Assembly (NCBI GenBank): GCA_949987565.1
Contig: OX465103.1
Coordinates: forward strand, 3,897,548-3,961,547
Source of the DNA: Luidia sarsii
Lineage: Eukaryota > Echinodermata > Asteroidea > Paxillosida > Luidiidae
DNA length: 64,000 nucleotides
Reading direction: 5' to 3'
This document shows, in pieces, positions 1 through 11,700 of the stretch (positions are counted from its first letter, which is position 1; each line of letters opens with the position of its first letter). Made by a program: the position numbers and the translations under genes. The notes under the pieces were generated by a model. The model saw only the letters and a list, made by a program, of their open reading frames with translations, did no database searches and had not been told where the DNA came from.

Positions 1-204
1 CCGGTGGTCGTAAAACTAAATGTAGAGGATAGGCCTAATGTACATGTACCGGTATGCAAAACTAGTAAAAAGCAGAAAAGTCCAACTAATGTACAATTTA
101 GTACAAATAAAGCTCTTAATGGGCTACAGACAATTAAATACATGTTTAGTTATTTTACATCCAAGGGCCCAACTACAAGGTCGAGGTATAAGCATCTATA
201 TGTT

Positions 205-300
205 GTCTGATCCAACATATGCATGAAATAGCACACCTGTGAACATTTCAGCTCAGTCAGCTTAAAAATGCAGCATTCAACGCCGTACTGTTTGGAAAAA
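205..300 (-). mobile_element. Fragment of the TTAA-type MITE family found in full at 41296-41633
   Basis: The reverse complement of this stretch matches the inner part of the 41296-41633 element: a block with AGTACGGCGTTGAATGC, then GCTGAAATGTTCACAGG, then CATGCATATGTTGGATCAGA. No termini are preserved here, so it is a truncated copy. Confidence 0.7.
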
Positions 301-544
301 GTGGGCCAACCTCTGCCCAGTAAAAGTGACGAGGTACATGTAAGTTTCAATGAGTCGATTAGTCCAATGGAAACGCACCACTCGGTTAAACGCGACTCGG
401 TAAAAAACCCCATCCGGCCTATGACCAAACACTAACACATGTACATGCACAGCGTCTGCTTCGACGTATCGCGTGCTAAATGTACACGTTACGGTACATA
501 TGTACATGTAACACACATGTACATTGTGTATCCGGCTGACACTT

Positions 545-700
545 GACCTTCATGAGCCTTTTTTTATATAGCCAGCTCAGTTACTTTAACCATCGTCTGG
601 GACTCAAAAGTCCAAGTGGGAACGACGGTCAGATTTGACTATTGGAAATGTTACCATCATCTCAGTTAAATTTTATTCCAGTGGAAACGTGGCTTTAGTT
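545..700. mobile_element. MITE-like repeat related to 28000-28140
   Basis: It shares with 28000-28140 the blocks GTTACTTTAACC, GACTCAAAAGTCCAAGTGGGAACG and CCAGTGGAAACG. The segments face each other as imperfect inverted repeats. No transposase is present and the class is unknown. Confidence 0.45.
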
Positions 701-837
701 TTTTATTGTGTACACTTTATTGTACATGTATGCGCAGATGAAAAGAATCTCCAACGGTCGAACTTTATTGAATTTACTATTGATGTTGTAGTAGGCAGGT
801 AGGCGCCGGTACATTTATGGGTATTTAGGCCTATGTA

Positions 838-1018
838 CATTGTACATTGTGTACATTGTGTACATTGTGTACATTGTGTACATTGTATGATGATGGCATC
901 AATGTCAATTGGAATGCATTGGTAATAATTGAACACATTTTTGTATGGATGTGCTTTAGTGAGAATTGGCTACTGTACATGTACATGTACATGTACATGT
1001 ACATGTACATGTACAATT
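838..1018. repeat. TGTACA-type microsatellites
   Basis: About five copies of a 10-bp unit GTACATTGTG lie at 838-887, followed at 974-1014 by seven tandem copies of the palindromic hexamer GTACAT. Both are self-complementary and could extrude as cruciforms. Confidence 0.9.
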
Positions 1019-2189
1019 GTACATGTTACGTATCGTATACAGTGTTAACACAGATCGAGGTAGAAAATAATAGATATTTAATGGTTGCTGGTACAGTATA
1101 TTGTTATCATGTCTTACATGTAGGTCCTGGCAAAAATATGCACATTTCTATGGGTTCATTGCTTACATGTACAGTACATGTAGGTTTCTTTGCATAAATG
1201 CACATTGATACCAAGTTATTACCAAGTTACCAACTATTACAATGTACATGTACATCTAAATGTACAAGTAATTCATCTTTGCTTTATACAATACATGTAC
1301 ACAGCTTTTTGTTCAGTCCAATGATTTATAAAGTGTTTAGGTGTGTGTGTTTCATTTTGCTGACAAGATTGGTTTCAGTTGGAGGTTCTACAGTACATGT
1401 ACGTACGTACACTGTATACATGTACGGTACATGTACATGTAGCTCAGGGTCATCAGTCTCACTGCTGAAGCAAACTGAATTTGATCACAATGTACTGGTA
1501 GTTACATGTACCTGTATACGTGTACAGTATTGCATCTACATGTACATGTACTGGCAGGTTTGTGAGGCTCATTCTGAAGTTGTTCTTATGCATCCACGGT
1601 TTAACATTTTGCAGTATACCGGGTACATTTTTTTATTTTTTATTTTTTTATTTCACCTTAATACTCAGTAGCCCGTTCAACCGTGGTTGTTTTTCAAGGG
1701 GCCGTGTTTTTGTAATACATACATGTGTGTACATCAACATGTACATGTACAGTATATGTACATTTTAAATTTATTAAGTACAGTTTGTATAAAATCAGAA
1801 AGTAAAATAGTATTCTATGCTAAACAATGATACCAAAGTAAATCTGTAGTACATATGTACATATGTGTAAGTAAAAATATAGAAAGCAGAAAGGAAACTA
1901 CCGGTAGGAAGAATCTTGACAGGTTACATTACAATGTGCTTAATGTATTTTAGAATTGGACAAAGTGAGTACTGTACATATACATGTGTACGTACATGTA
2001 CATAATTATGTAAACAAAAGGTTTGCAGAAGCCATACACCATGTGCCTGTGGAGTGATTCTTTCAAATAGGAAGTTGGGTTCTGAAAAGAAAACTTGAGA
2101 TAAAATGTGACCCTTTTGTATATGAGCCTACCGGTACATGTACGTTGCTCTGGCTTGCTTCAGGATGAATGTGGTATTAGTGACCACAG

Positions 2190-2345
2190 TAGGGCCGTTC
2201 CCACTACACAAAATAAACGTGATTATTTGCATCGCGATTTTAATCGCCATTCAAACTCCACTCTTTTTGCACGTGGGAACACAATAAACGCGACTATTAG
2301 TGGGATTTGAATCGCGATTCGGACTCCACTAAGAGTAAGAGCGAG
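2190..2345. mobile_element. MITE-like palindromic repeat
   Basis: Recurrent inverted motifs around AATCGCGATT, with GGGCCGTTCCCAC at one side and CACGTGGGAACAC inside, suggest a short non-autonomous DNA element. A related AATCGCGATT cluster follows at 2545-2575. Ends could not be fixed. Confidence 0.35.
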
Positions 2346-2787
2346 ACTTTTTCAAATAATGGGAACGCTCTGCTCAAATCGCACCGTTTTTTTTAAGCCA
2401 ACGATGCAGCACAGGGTTTGTTTACATTCGTCAGTCCTGTCATACCCGCTTGCGCAGCGCGACCACATGCTTACCGCAATTGGCTCGCTTTTATTTGCGA
2501 CGCGATTATTTGGCCTGTGTGGACACGAACAAAAAAAAAAGTTTTTGAATCGCGATTCAAATCGCGATTATTTTCGTAGTACTGCGTACAGTACTGTTCA
2601 ATCTTCATACAGTACATGTACATGTACGTAGTTGTCCATTACGTTGTTTTAATGTCATCAATTTGTCTGAGCAATCTTTCCTCAACCACAAACCTCCTTC
2701 GCTTCTCCTTCCACCTTGCCTCCTCTCACCCCTCCCCCTTCCCCCTCCTTCCTTCTTCTCCCCCCCCCCCCCTCCCCCTCTGGACAG

Positions 2788-5700
2788 ACTTGGAGGTGTC
2801 CGTGGACGGTGAGCTGAGCCAGGGCAAGGAGATCAAGTGCTGCACGGGCCAGATCCAGGAGCTGGTCCTGAACCGGGTCAACACGGCCGTGGTGGAGAAG
2901 CTGATCAGCTCGGTGGACTACCTGCACGACAGCTTTGTGGGCACGCTGACCCGCTGCCTGGAGAGCCTGGAGAGAGGGGAGGACGGGAGGTGCGAGACCA
3001 CGGCCAGCATGGCCCTCAAGCAGGTACACACTTTGGGAACTGGTCTCCAAAAAACTGGTCTCCAGCAGGGCTTGCGCTAAGGAAAAAAAATTGCATAGCA
3101 AAACTGCTATACAAGTTGCAGTTTTGCATAGCAGTTTTCAAAAATTGTATAGCAGTTTTTCATTTGTTTTTATATTGTTTTTTAAAAATGTCATGGTAGT
3201 CTTTTGGAGTATAAATTTACATGTAATTTGTTGCCAGTGTAGTACTAGCAGTGTACACATACATGTACATGTACATTTATGTACAGAATAAGTCTGAATA
3301 ACAGCCCGTCTTTCCACTATCTAATTAATGAAAGATTGTCCACTCCATCAAACTTCTAAGGTTTTACTGAAGTTACGAGAATACTTTATGCTACCTTTAT
3401 GCTTTGAACATACAGCACATGATATTTTAGTCACACAACCTTGCGACTGCTCAATTGGCCTCCATTCCCAGCCTCATGATCATCCAACTCATTTTCCCAT
3501 CTCTTCGCTGTGGTAAACTTGACAGGTTTCACAAATTTCGCCATGATGATAGCTAAGTACTGTACATGTGTCCAAACTTCAACAGCATGCATACTGTGCA
3601 GTACACATTGTACATTGTACATGTACTGTACAGAGTCATGCAAAAGTCTGATCGCACTCCCATCCGTTTTTTTCAAAGAACTGTTTCACTGTATAAAATG
3701 TCAAACCTTTGTCTTGTGTCTTTATTTTGATAAAATATAATCATATTTCCACTGTGTTATACTTTAACATCCGGTAACTCCACGACAATGTTGATTTTGC
3801 GACTTTTTTTTATTGCGTAGTGGTTCACCATTACTGCACTAGTCTTGGCTCAAGACATTGTTGGTTTGGATAGCCGACCATGTACATGTACACACGCGTA
3901 CCAACTCGCACAGAGATCTGCACACGTGCGTGTTGAACTTGTTGAGCGGTCTGTGTGGGTCCGTACTTATGTTTGCGGATCATTTAGGGTAAGATATTCA
4001 TCACGCCCTCGCGGGTTAGAGCATCTCAACTAATAACGTCTTGAACAAAGACTACAACTGCACTAGCGTGGCGAGTGAGACATACATGTACATGTGCTGC
4101 AGACAGGCAGCAGGGGTCATGTTTATATTTCATTTTCGATCAGTGCGACCCTGTGATGAAGCTATATGTACAATACATGGTAATTGAGGCGGGATTGAAG
4201 CTTATGGAACATTTTGATCGTCGCTAGAATTGATCAAACTTGTGATTTTGTTGGAAGGTATGAATAATTAGACCATATAATGTGTTTCAACATTAATATT
4301 TTTTAATCGCAAAAGTGCAATACATTATAGTAATTTGTATCGCAACAAAGCCGATTTGTGTCACAAACTGCGATGCGATACCACTTGTCATGAGCCCTGG
4401 TCTCCATATCGCCGGGTACCAGCGACATGGGTTGGGAAGGATCGAGAAGGCAAGCCGCACATGCGTTGTTGCTGCTGATGTCTTTTCACCATCTTTCCAA
4501 CAAAATGGAAAATTTCTGCTTTACTTGTCTAAATGAGAAATCTAAAAACTGCTTTTTTCCTCCACAACCAGGTAAATACACGTATAATGGATATTTGGAT
4601 TACATACAGTCGATAGGGCACATTAAGAGAAGTGCCCCAAACACACATGGGGGGGGGGCTATAGGTTTACCGGGTTAGTGCCTCTCAGCTGAGCACTGCT
4701 GCCAAGCGTAATGGGGAAACAAATCATGAGTGACCTACATTTGCAGACGTCTGTGTAACTCGGTTTCTAAAATATTTTTTCCCCCATTTTGACACCTGAA
4801 TTTTTTTTCAACATGTTGAAAATAACTCAGATAGAATGTGTGCCATAGAAGTAAATTTATAGTACTGTCATGCTCAGCTCAAAGTACCATTGCCTGATTA
4901 CCGGTTATCGCGCTTGACTCTTTTGCAGCTTTCCCTGTAACACTCTGTGCACTATAAATGATCTCAACTTTTATAAAGTTGTTAAACACATTACTCTGGA
5001 GATTATAAAAGCAGTTTACTCAACATATTGAAAACTTTTATGCCAGGAGTGAATTACCGGTACATGTAGGCCTATCCATTCATAGTCAAGGAAGAAAGTA
5101 TCGCTTCAGAAAAAGTCGTAGCAACTTTACTAAACAAGTAAAAGCACTGAGGAATCTCAGGAGAGGCTCTGAAATGCACCGGAGAGCATCTCAGGTTCCA
5201 AAATTATCCAGCGGGGCCCTTAAGCAGGGACCCTAGATCATTTGCCATATTATGGCTTCATGCTTCATGCACACTTATTTAGAACGAACCACATCTGTTA
5301 ACAAAACCTGGGCAGAACCCTGGGTGGCACAGGTACTGTATGCTGAGAATGAATGCCCTCTGAACTGACTTGAAGGGACAGTTTGTCTTGACAACATGTA
5401 TATGAATCCCTCTTTGTGAGTACACATAAAGTACATACTGTGCATTGCATTGTACATGTATGTGTTATGGGGTCTGCTGGATTCAACACTTTGAACAATG
5501 CCCTCTGTCTATCATCAGGAGATGAGAGGTGCCTGCCATGGTTCAGTGGTTGTGTGTCACGGTTGTGTGTTTTATTCAGAACCACACACACACACCCCTA
5601 CACAAAAGTACATGTAAACTGTGTACCTTTACATTGAACAGCCTGAAATCTAATTTTAGAGTTTTCACTAAACTCCCATTTTTGTGTTAGGAGCCATTTC

Positions 5701-8700
5701 AGTCTGCATATCCCTGGACAACAAGAAGCCAGCCAGCCAGAATACAGTGCAGGAATATTCACTCGTTGTGGCTGAAATGTGGCACACCTCTCACCGTGCT
5801 ACCAATCTGTCAGTTAGAATCGCTATTCTTAGTCAGTGGTTTTGAGAGATTTTAAATCATTTGGCTGTAAAATTGCTCACTGTGTCATCTGTATTTGACC
5901 AGAAATGTTCAATACAGCTGAGGATGTTTTTTTTTCTTTTTAAATTTTTTTTTTATTTATTTATTTATTTATTTTTTTTTTTTTGGGGGGGAATTTGTGA
6001 AGTGAAAGCTGTAACAATTCAGGAAAATGGCAAAAAAAACCCTCCGGTTTTGGTGTTTGGGTTCCGGATTGTTTATGGCCAGGCCCTTTAGTGGTCTGAA
6101 ATTGCCAGCCTGCGGTGGGTATTCGCTACCAAACCTCGCTTACTGGAGACAAATAACACTGAGCTTATTACAACAGGGATTGGTCAATTAGAGGGAGTAC
6201 AGTGTACTGGTAGGCTAACTCCTGGCCTGCACACAGATTGACTTGCCATGGTCAGATGGGAGTGCCTGTCTGGCATGTCTGGAATCTGGAGCGAGGTCGC
6301 TCCATTGTGCCTGGCAGGAAGGGCAGCATAATCCCTGCATGGCTGAGAGCATATGGGTGCAGAACACTAAATCGAGCTCCCATTGAACACTGTACAAAAA
6401 CACTCCCTTTCAAAGCCAATAATCCCACACCCACACTCTCAGTTCTTGTAGCTTTACTGAAAGTTGTAGTTTGGACCTTCATCTCTGAGATTCTTTTCAA
6501 TTTTAGTGCCCTTAGCTGATTAGATTTTTTGCTTATTACCCCCAGAAAAAAACACCCCCAAAATGTGTTGCCATCCAAGCCGAATTTCTGCAAGGATTTT
6601 GGGGTGGACCCCTCCACTTCCACAGCCAAATAGGACCACATTTAAAGCCGGATATGGTACAAATGACATACCAAATTGAAGAGTGAACCCCCAGGTTGTT
6701 TTAAGAGTCACTTGTTCTACTATGTATCAGTTAATTAGCCTCCAAAGACCCCTTATTAAAAGAAAGTTGTGGGTCCACACTTTATGATAATCAGCTCGGC
6801 AGAGCCATCTTGGATGGATTTTGTGTGGTGCACCCATATGAGATACAACAACAAAATCCCCCCACTACACCCACACTTTACCCGAAGCTAACAAATTGGG
6901 ATATCAGTGGGACAATAGTGAAGGTTGACTTTATCGGCCGTCCATCCATAGCCCCAAAAAACAAACAAATGTATTTTTTTTTTCAATGAGGGTTTTGCCC
7001 TGAGGGTTCAGTACTTTGCTTGATGCCTGATAAAACAATTCAGGCATCTCGGGCGGGATTCAAATCCACAACTCCTGCTTTCTAGTGCAGACGTCTTAAC
7101 CACTTGACCACCTAGCTGGTCGAGGACTTGTGGCAGATTCAAATATTGTATAAAAGCAGGTACATGTGTAACCAAGTGGTATCAAATTAAGGAAACAGGG
7201 GTTAAGTTTTTACCAACAGAGGCCGAGGAATCAAAATTGATATAGTACAAATCATGATTTTTAATTTATTTCAGAGAAAAACAACCGTTTGTGGCATAAA
7301 CACAAACGTTTGTGGCATGTACAATTTGGCTGTTTAAATGCAGGTGTATGGTAGCATAAAAAATGGCCAAACGAGGCACGATTTACAAATCAACAATCAA
7401 TACCTGATAAAATACAGGACTCCAGGCAAGACAACACTACACAACACCATGGCCCATGTGCTGAGGCACAGCTACCGGTATACAACCACGCCCTATCAGT
7501 CAGAACAGCAGAACTGACCATGGTCCCCACACAATTGTCTTATATAGGGCCCATGCCAGCTCTGCAACAAAAGAACTCCAAGCCTGCCTGCAAGTACGCA
7601 ATAATAGTAAGGAGCAATGTACAGGTGTACTGGCATTCAAGAATTAGCCAGATGCAGGCAGGCAGCAGACTACAGTACAATGGGGAACTTAACAATGCAA
7701 CTGCCACAAGTAGCAGGTAGGAAAGCAACTCTGGAGGAAACCACAAAAACTATTTAAATAACAGTGACCAACCAGGTCTGGTATGGTCACACATGCACCG
7801 TGTTACATCATAGATGGTTGTGTCGAGGAGAATGTAATTCAATGAGGGTTTGGCCTGCTCGACGCGATAAACATTAAACACTTGATTTTTGTGTAGATTT
7901 TGGTTGTGCTCAGCTTGCAATTAGTCTGTGCATGTCATCTGGAATCCGCATTGTACTCTTGTTTCCCTTTTGTTAGATTCTCAACTCGGCCTATCAGGTG
8001 GAGGTCACGGTTCGGACGAGCTCGTCCTTTGTCAAAGTAATCTGGGAGCGGATGAAGGAGGTGAGCTGGTGGATAGGAGGAGTGGGAACTGGAGGGTCAC
8101 CCTCTGTCAGCCCCCAGAATGCCATGCCAATACTTAGAATGTGCTTCGATCTGGCCTCCATTGATTCTTGCCCATTCCTGATAGGTGTATTAGCTTCCGA
8201 ATGCTAACCGAATCTACTTGGAATACAGTCAGTGGGAAAGTTCAGAATGCCAGTAGAACGCAATCAGAATATTCAGGCTGAAATCAGTGAGAGGCTTTGA
8301 TGTTTGCTGTTTAGCGTTTCTTCATTGATGTTATGTTTGTATCCAAAAGCTTTCTTTAGCAGAACTTTTTTGAAATGATTGACCAGATTCAAAATACCAG
8401 GCCTTTTGTGAGCGTTGCACTATGGCCACTTTAGGTCAATGAGCAGTGTGCAACATTTCTCTGTTACTTTGAAAAGTAAGGAAAAACCTACTGGCAACTT
8501 TTAAACAGTTTTTAAGATTGGCGAAGAAAACTTTGACTTGGCTGGGATTTGAACCCGAGACCTGTGGTTTGTACGTACCAGAACTCTTACCATCTGAGGT
8601 AACCTAGATGTTGGCCTTCCCAAATAGTCAGCTATTCTTTGCAGGGGTGGGGGCACCAGCCAGAAGCATTTAACCGTTAACTGCCGTACATGTATCATTA

Positions 8701-11700
8701 GGCATCACACAGCCCCCCGCTTTCATTCAGATGCAACTAACCGATTGTTGTAATCCTGGCTAAGATGTGATTGGATGTCTGATTTTTCTTGTCTTTCTGC
8801 CTGGCTGGGGTTGGGTACCAGATCATCCAATCTATGAAGCCTTTCAAGGCGCCCCCCATCGTGGACAAGGACTGGAAGCGCAAAGTGGCCAGCAACTTAC
8901 TCAACAACCTGGACGAGTCCAAGCTTGCCAAGAGCATCTGCTCCCAGGTAAAAAAAAGTTAACCACTCTGGCTTATTCAAGCTGCGTTTGCACTTGCCTT
9001 TAAATGGGGAACTTTATACCGTGATGGCGGTTCAGGTAACCCAGCTGGCAATGTAAGGCTCCGGAATGCATTGCTTGAGACCTTTGAGGTTGCATAGTGA
9101 TCACGATAGCCAAAAAAATTATACCATATCCGGGTGCCATCAAGTTGGAGCATAGTGCGCAGTGTGTGTCGAAACTGTGCACAGAGCCATTCATTTTGCT
9201 GATTGTTGAGCCACTGTACAGGCTTACTCTTGACTGATTGTGGGTTTATGAGTCAAGCGTTCACACTGTAGTGATTGGCTCAGTAAAAGTAGCCTGGTTA
9301 CTTTTCCTGGGCAGAGGTTGGCCCATAAATGAAAGTAGCAACTGGAATCTGGGAGGAAAGTTTTCTGGGTCATATATACTGAACTTCAAATGGGTAAAGT
9401 AAACTTTGTCTCGGTGAGCTCCCCCCCCCTTCAAGTGGGGCTTTATTCTGTACAATGAAAACTGGCAAATAAGATACCTACATGTACGTAGATCTTCCAT
9501 TTGTTCTAGAATATTTAGGTGGCCTGACAACGTTTTGCTCCCAGCAGAACCTTCCTCAAAGGCAGAATGGTCTGCCTGTTTTGGTACTGGTTTTGAGAAA
9601 GGTCCTGCTACCTTACCGATCGAAATTTTCTTCACTATTCGCAACCGACTTGGTGGGAATGATTCTTTGCGAAAGCGTCCTCAATTTCTTATACTCACCA
9701 GTCCCGGAAGTCATTTCCTTCGCGAAGAGAAGAGATTCGCGAATTCAGCGGCCATTGGTCCGAGGAGAAAATAATTACCGATCCGGGGAGTCCTCTCCTC
9801 CGCAAAGATTCGCGAAGACCAGCGGCCCTAAACCGAGGGAGAAACTACGCCATACCGGTCGGGGGGGGGGTCACTTCCTTTGCGAAGATTCGCGAAGACC
9901 AGCGGCCCTAAACCGAGGGAGAAACTATGCCGTACCGGTCCGGGGGGTTATTTCCATTGCGAAGATTCACGAAATCCAGCCGCCATCCATCAAAGGTACT
10001 GTGCTAGATCGAAACGTCAGGCCCGCTAAAGATTTGATTTATGCCAGTAAGCATTCTACAAACATCTGTTACTTTTGTTTGTTGCTGCTTAATTTCTTGT
10101 GGCCCCTGCTGAGCAATGTAGCGCAAAACTAAACTGTGAGAATTTCTGTGCGACAGTTCCGGTCACGGCTGAACAACTCGCACGACATGTTCTCCTCGTC
10201 GCTGCGCCAGCTGGAGAACAAGCACTCGGGGCGTCTGGAGAAGACGGAGGAGCAGCGGATGAAGGTGCGCAAGGTGCATGCCCCGCGCCTGGCTAGGCTG
10301 GCCCTGGACAGCACCTCTCTGCGAGACCAGACCCTCTACGGTAGGCTCCCCTTCTTCTCATCCACCATGCTCCATTCCTGGCAATTTTTTTTTTTTTCTT
10401 CTTCTTTCTTCTTTTTCATATGCTTCTTCAAACTTTTCGTTCTGTGATTTGTGTGTGTGTGGTATTAACTACTCATTAACTGGAATGACCAAGGACAGTG
10501 TCTCATAACCTGACCATAACCTCCTCAGTTCAGGGTCTGCGGGGTGTGAGTCAGTCACCTTTATGTGGGGATTTCAAGAATAGGGGACCCTACCGGGCGA
10601 CCTCGGACTTGAGGGAGATAGAAGCGGGCATCAATGTCACTGCGCTAAAGGCCCAACTGTTGAGTTGGCTTGCTTGAATCCTGGGCATAGAGATTTAGGT
10701 CCGCAAATGAGGAGAGAGGACCCCACCCGTGTTGACCGCGTACTCCGATGACGGCCTGGCCTGAATGCTAAGCTCTTAGATATATCCGTCCTGCAGGAAT
10801 GCCCAAGCTGGAGAGAGAGATAGGGAGGGGCCAGTACGGGGTGGTCTACTCCAGTCGGAACTGGGCCGGCATGACCTCCATCGCTGTCAAGTCGGTGGTG
10901 CCGCCGGACGACAAGCACTGGAACGACTTGGCACTGGAGTTCCACTACACGAGGTGAGCAGAGCAGAACAGAACAGGACCGTGGGAAGCTTGGGGAGTGG
11001 TCCGTTGCCAGATTCCAATTCGAGGGCATGGTGTTGCTGCAGCTCAACTCAAGCGTGTACTTTGTTCCCTCCGGCTCACCAGGCCGTCTGGCTTTGGCTC
11101 CATTTGTTCCTAACCGTGCCACACCCTCTGGCCTCTTTTGATTGGTCCACCCGCTATTCACCGAGTGAGCAATGGCAGTGTTCCATTGGTGTCGTTCTTC
11201 TTTTTGGGCTCTGACCTGCGTAACTGGTTGACCCACCAATCTAGTGACTTGGTGTATCTCTGAGCAGAGCCAGATTGTTGGAGTCAACGACTTCCTCCTT
11301 TCCCTTTTGACTTCCTTCCACCTTGCCAGGTCCATCTCTTTTAAGAGCGAGCATTGCTTCAACAAGAGCCAGTAACTCAACGTTTCGGGCATGGGGTTCA
11401 CTCTCTAGTAACCCTACCCAATGTGAGAAGACTGCCCGTAGTCATCATTTTGAAAAAAAAGAAAAATCTCCATCTCTTTTAGATTCTCCCAGGTCTGTCT
11501 CTTTTGTGAGTGAATATGGCCCTTACAAAGGGCTAATACACTGTATCTCAGCATTTTGGGCAGTGGGTGCTCACTCTCAGGAGACTGTGCTTCATTGTCA
11601 ATAGACTGGCCATTTGTCAGATTGTTCTCATCACAAAAGGCTTCAATTAACCCAGGCTCCCTCTACTTTGGTTTCCCCCCCTTTGTCTTTCCTTCCCCCT

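Larger units (their letters stand above)
1..2787. other. DSTYK intron or upstream flank, no gene recognised
   Basis: The sequence is AT-leaning and dense in TGTACA/ACATGT palindromes, with short GTACAT and GTGTACATT arrays at about 838-890 and 970-1018. The small reading frames are rich in Cys, Tyr, Met and His because they translate these repeats. A CT-rich tract at 2700-2787 is the polypyrimidine tract before the first recognised DSTYK exon. No earlier DSTYK exon was recognised. Confidence 0.6.

Noticed and set aside
8501..8698. Possible tRNA genes suggested by A-box and B-box-like words (also 14550, 22930, 29040, 59640)
   Set aside because: No clover-leaf with intact acceptor and anticodon stems. 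The words sit in longer repeated sequences with shared tails, i.e. SINEs.
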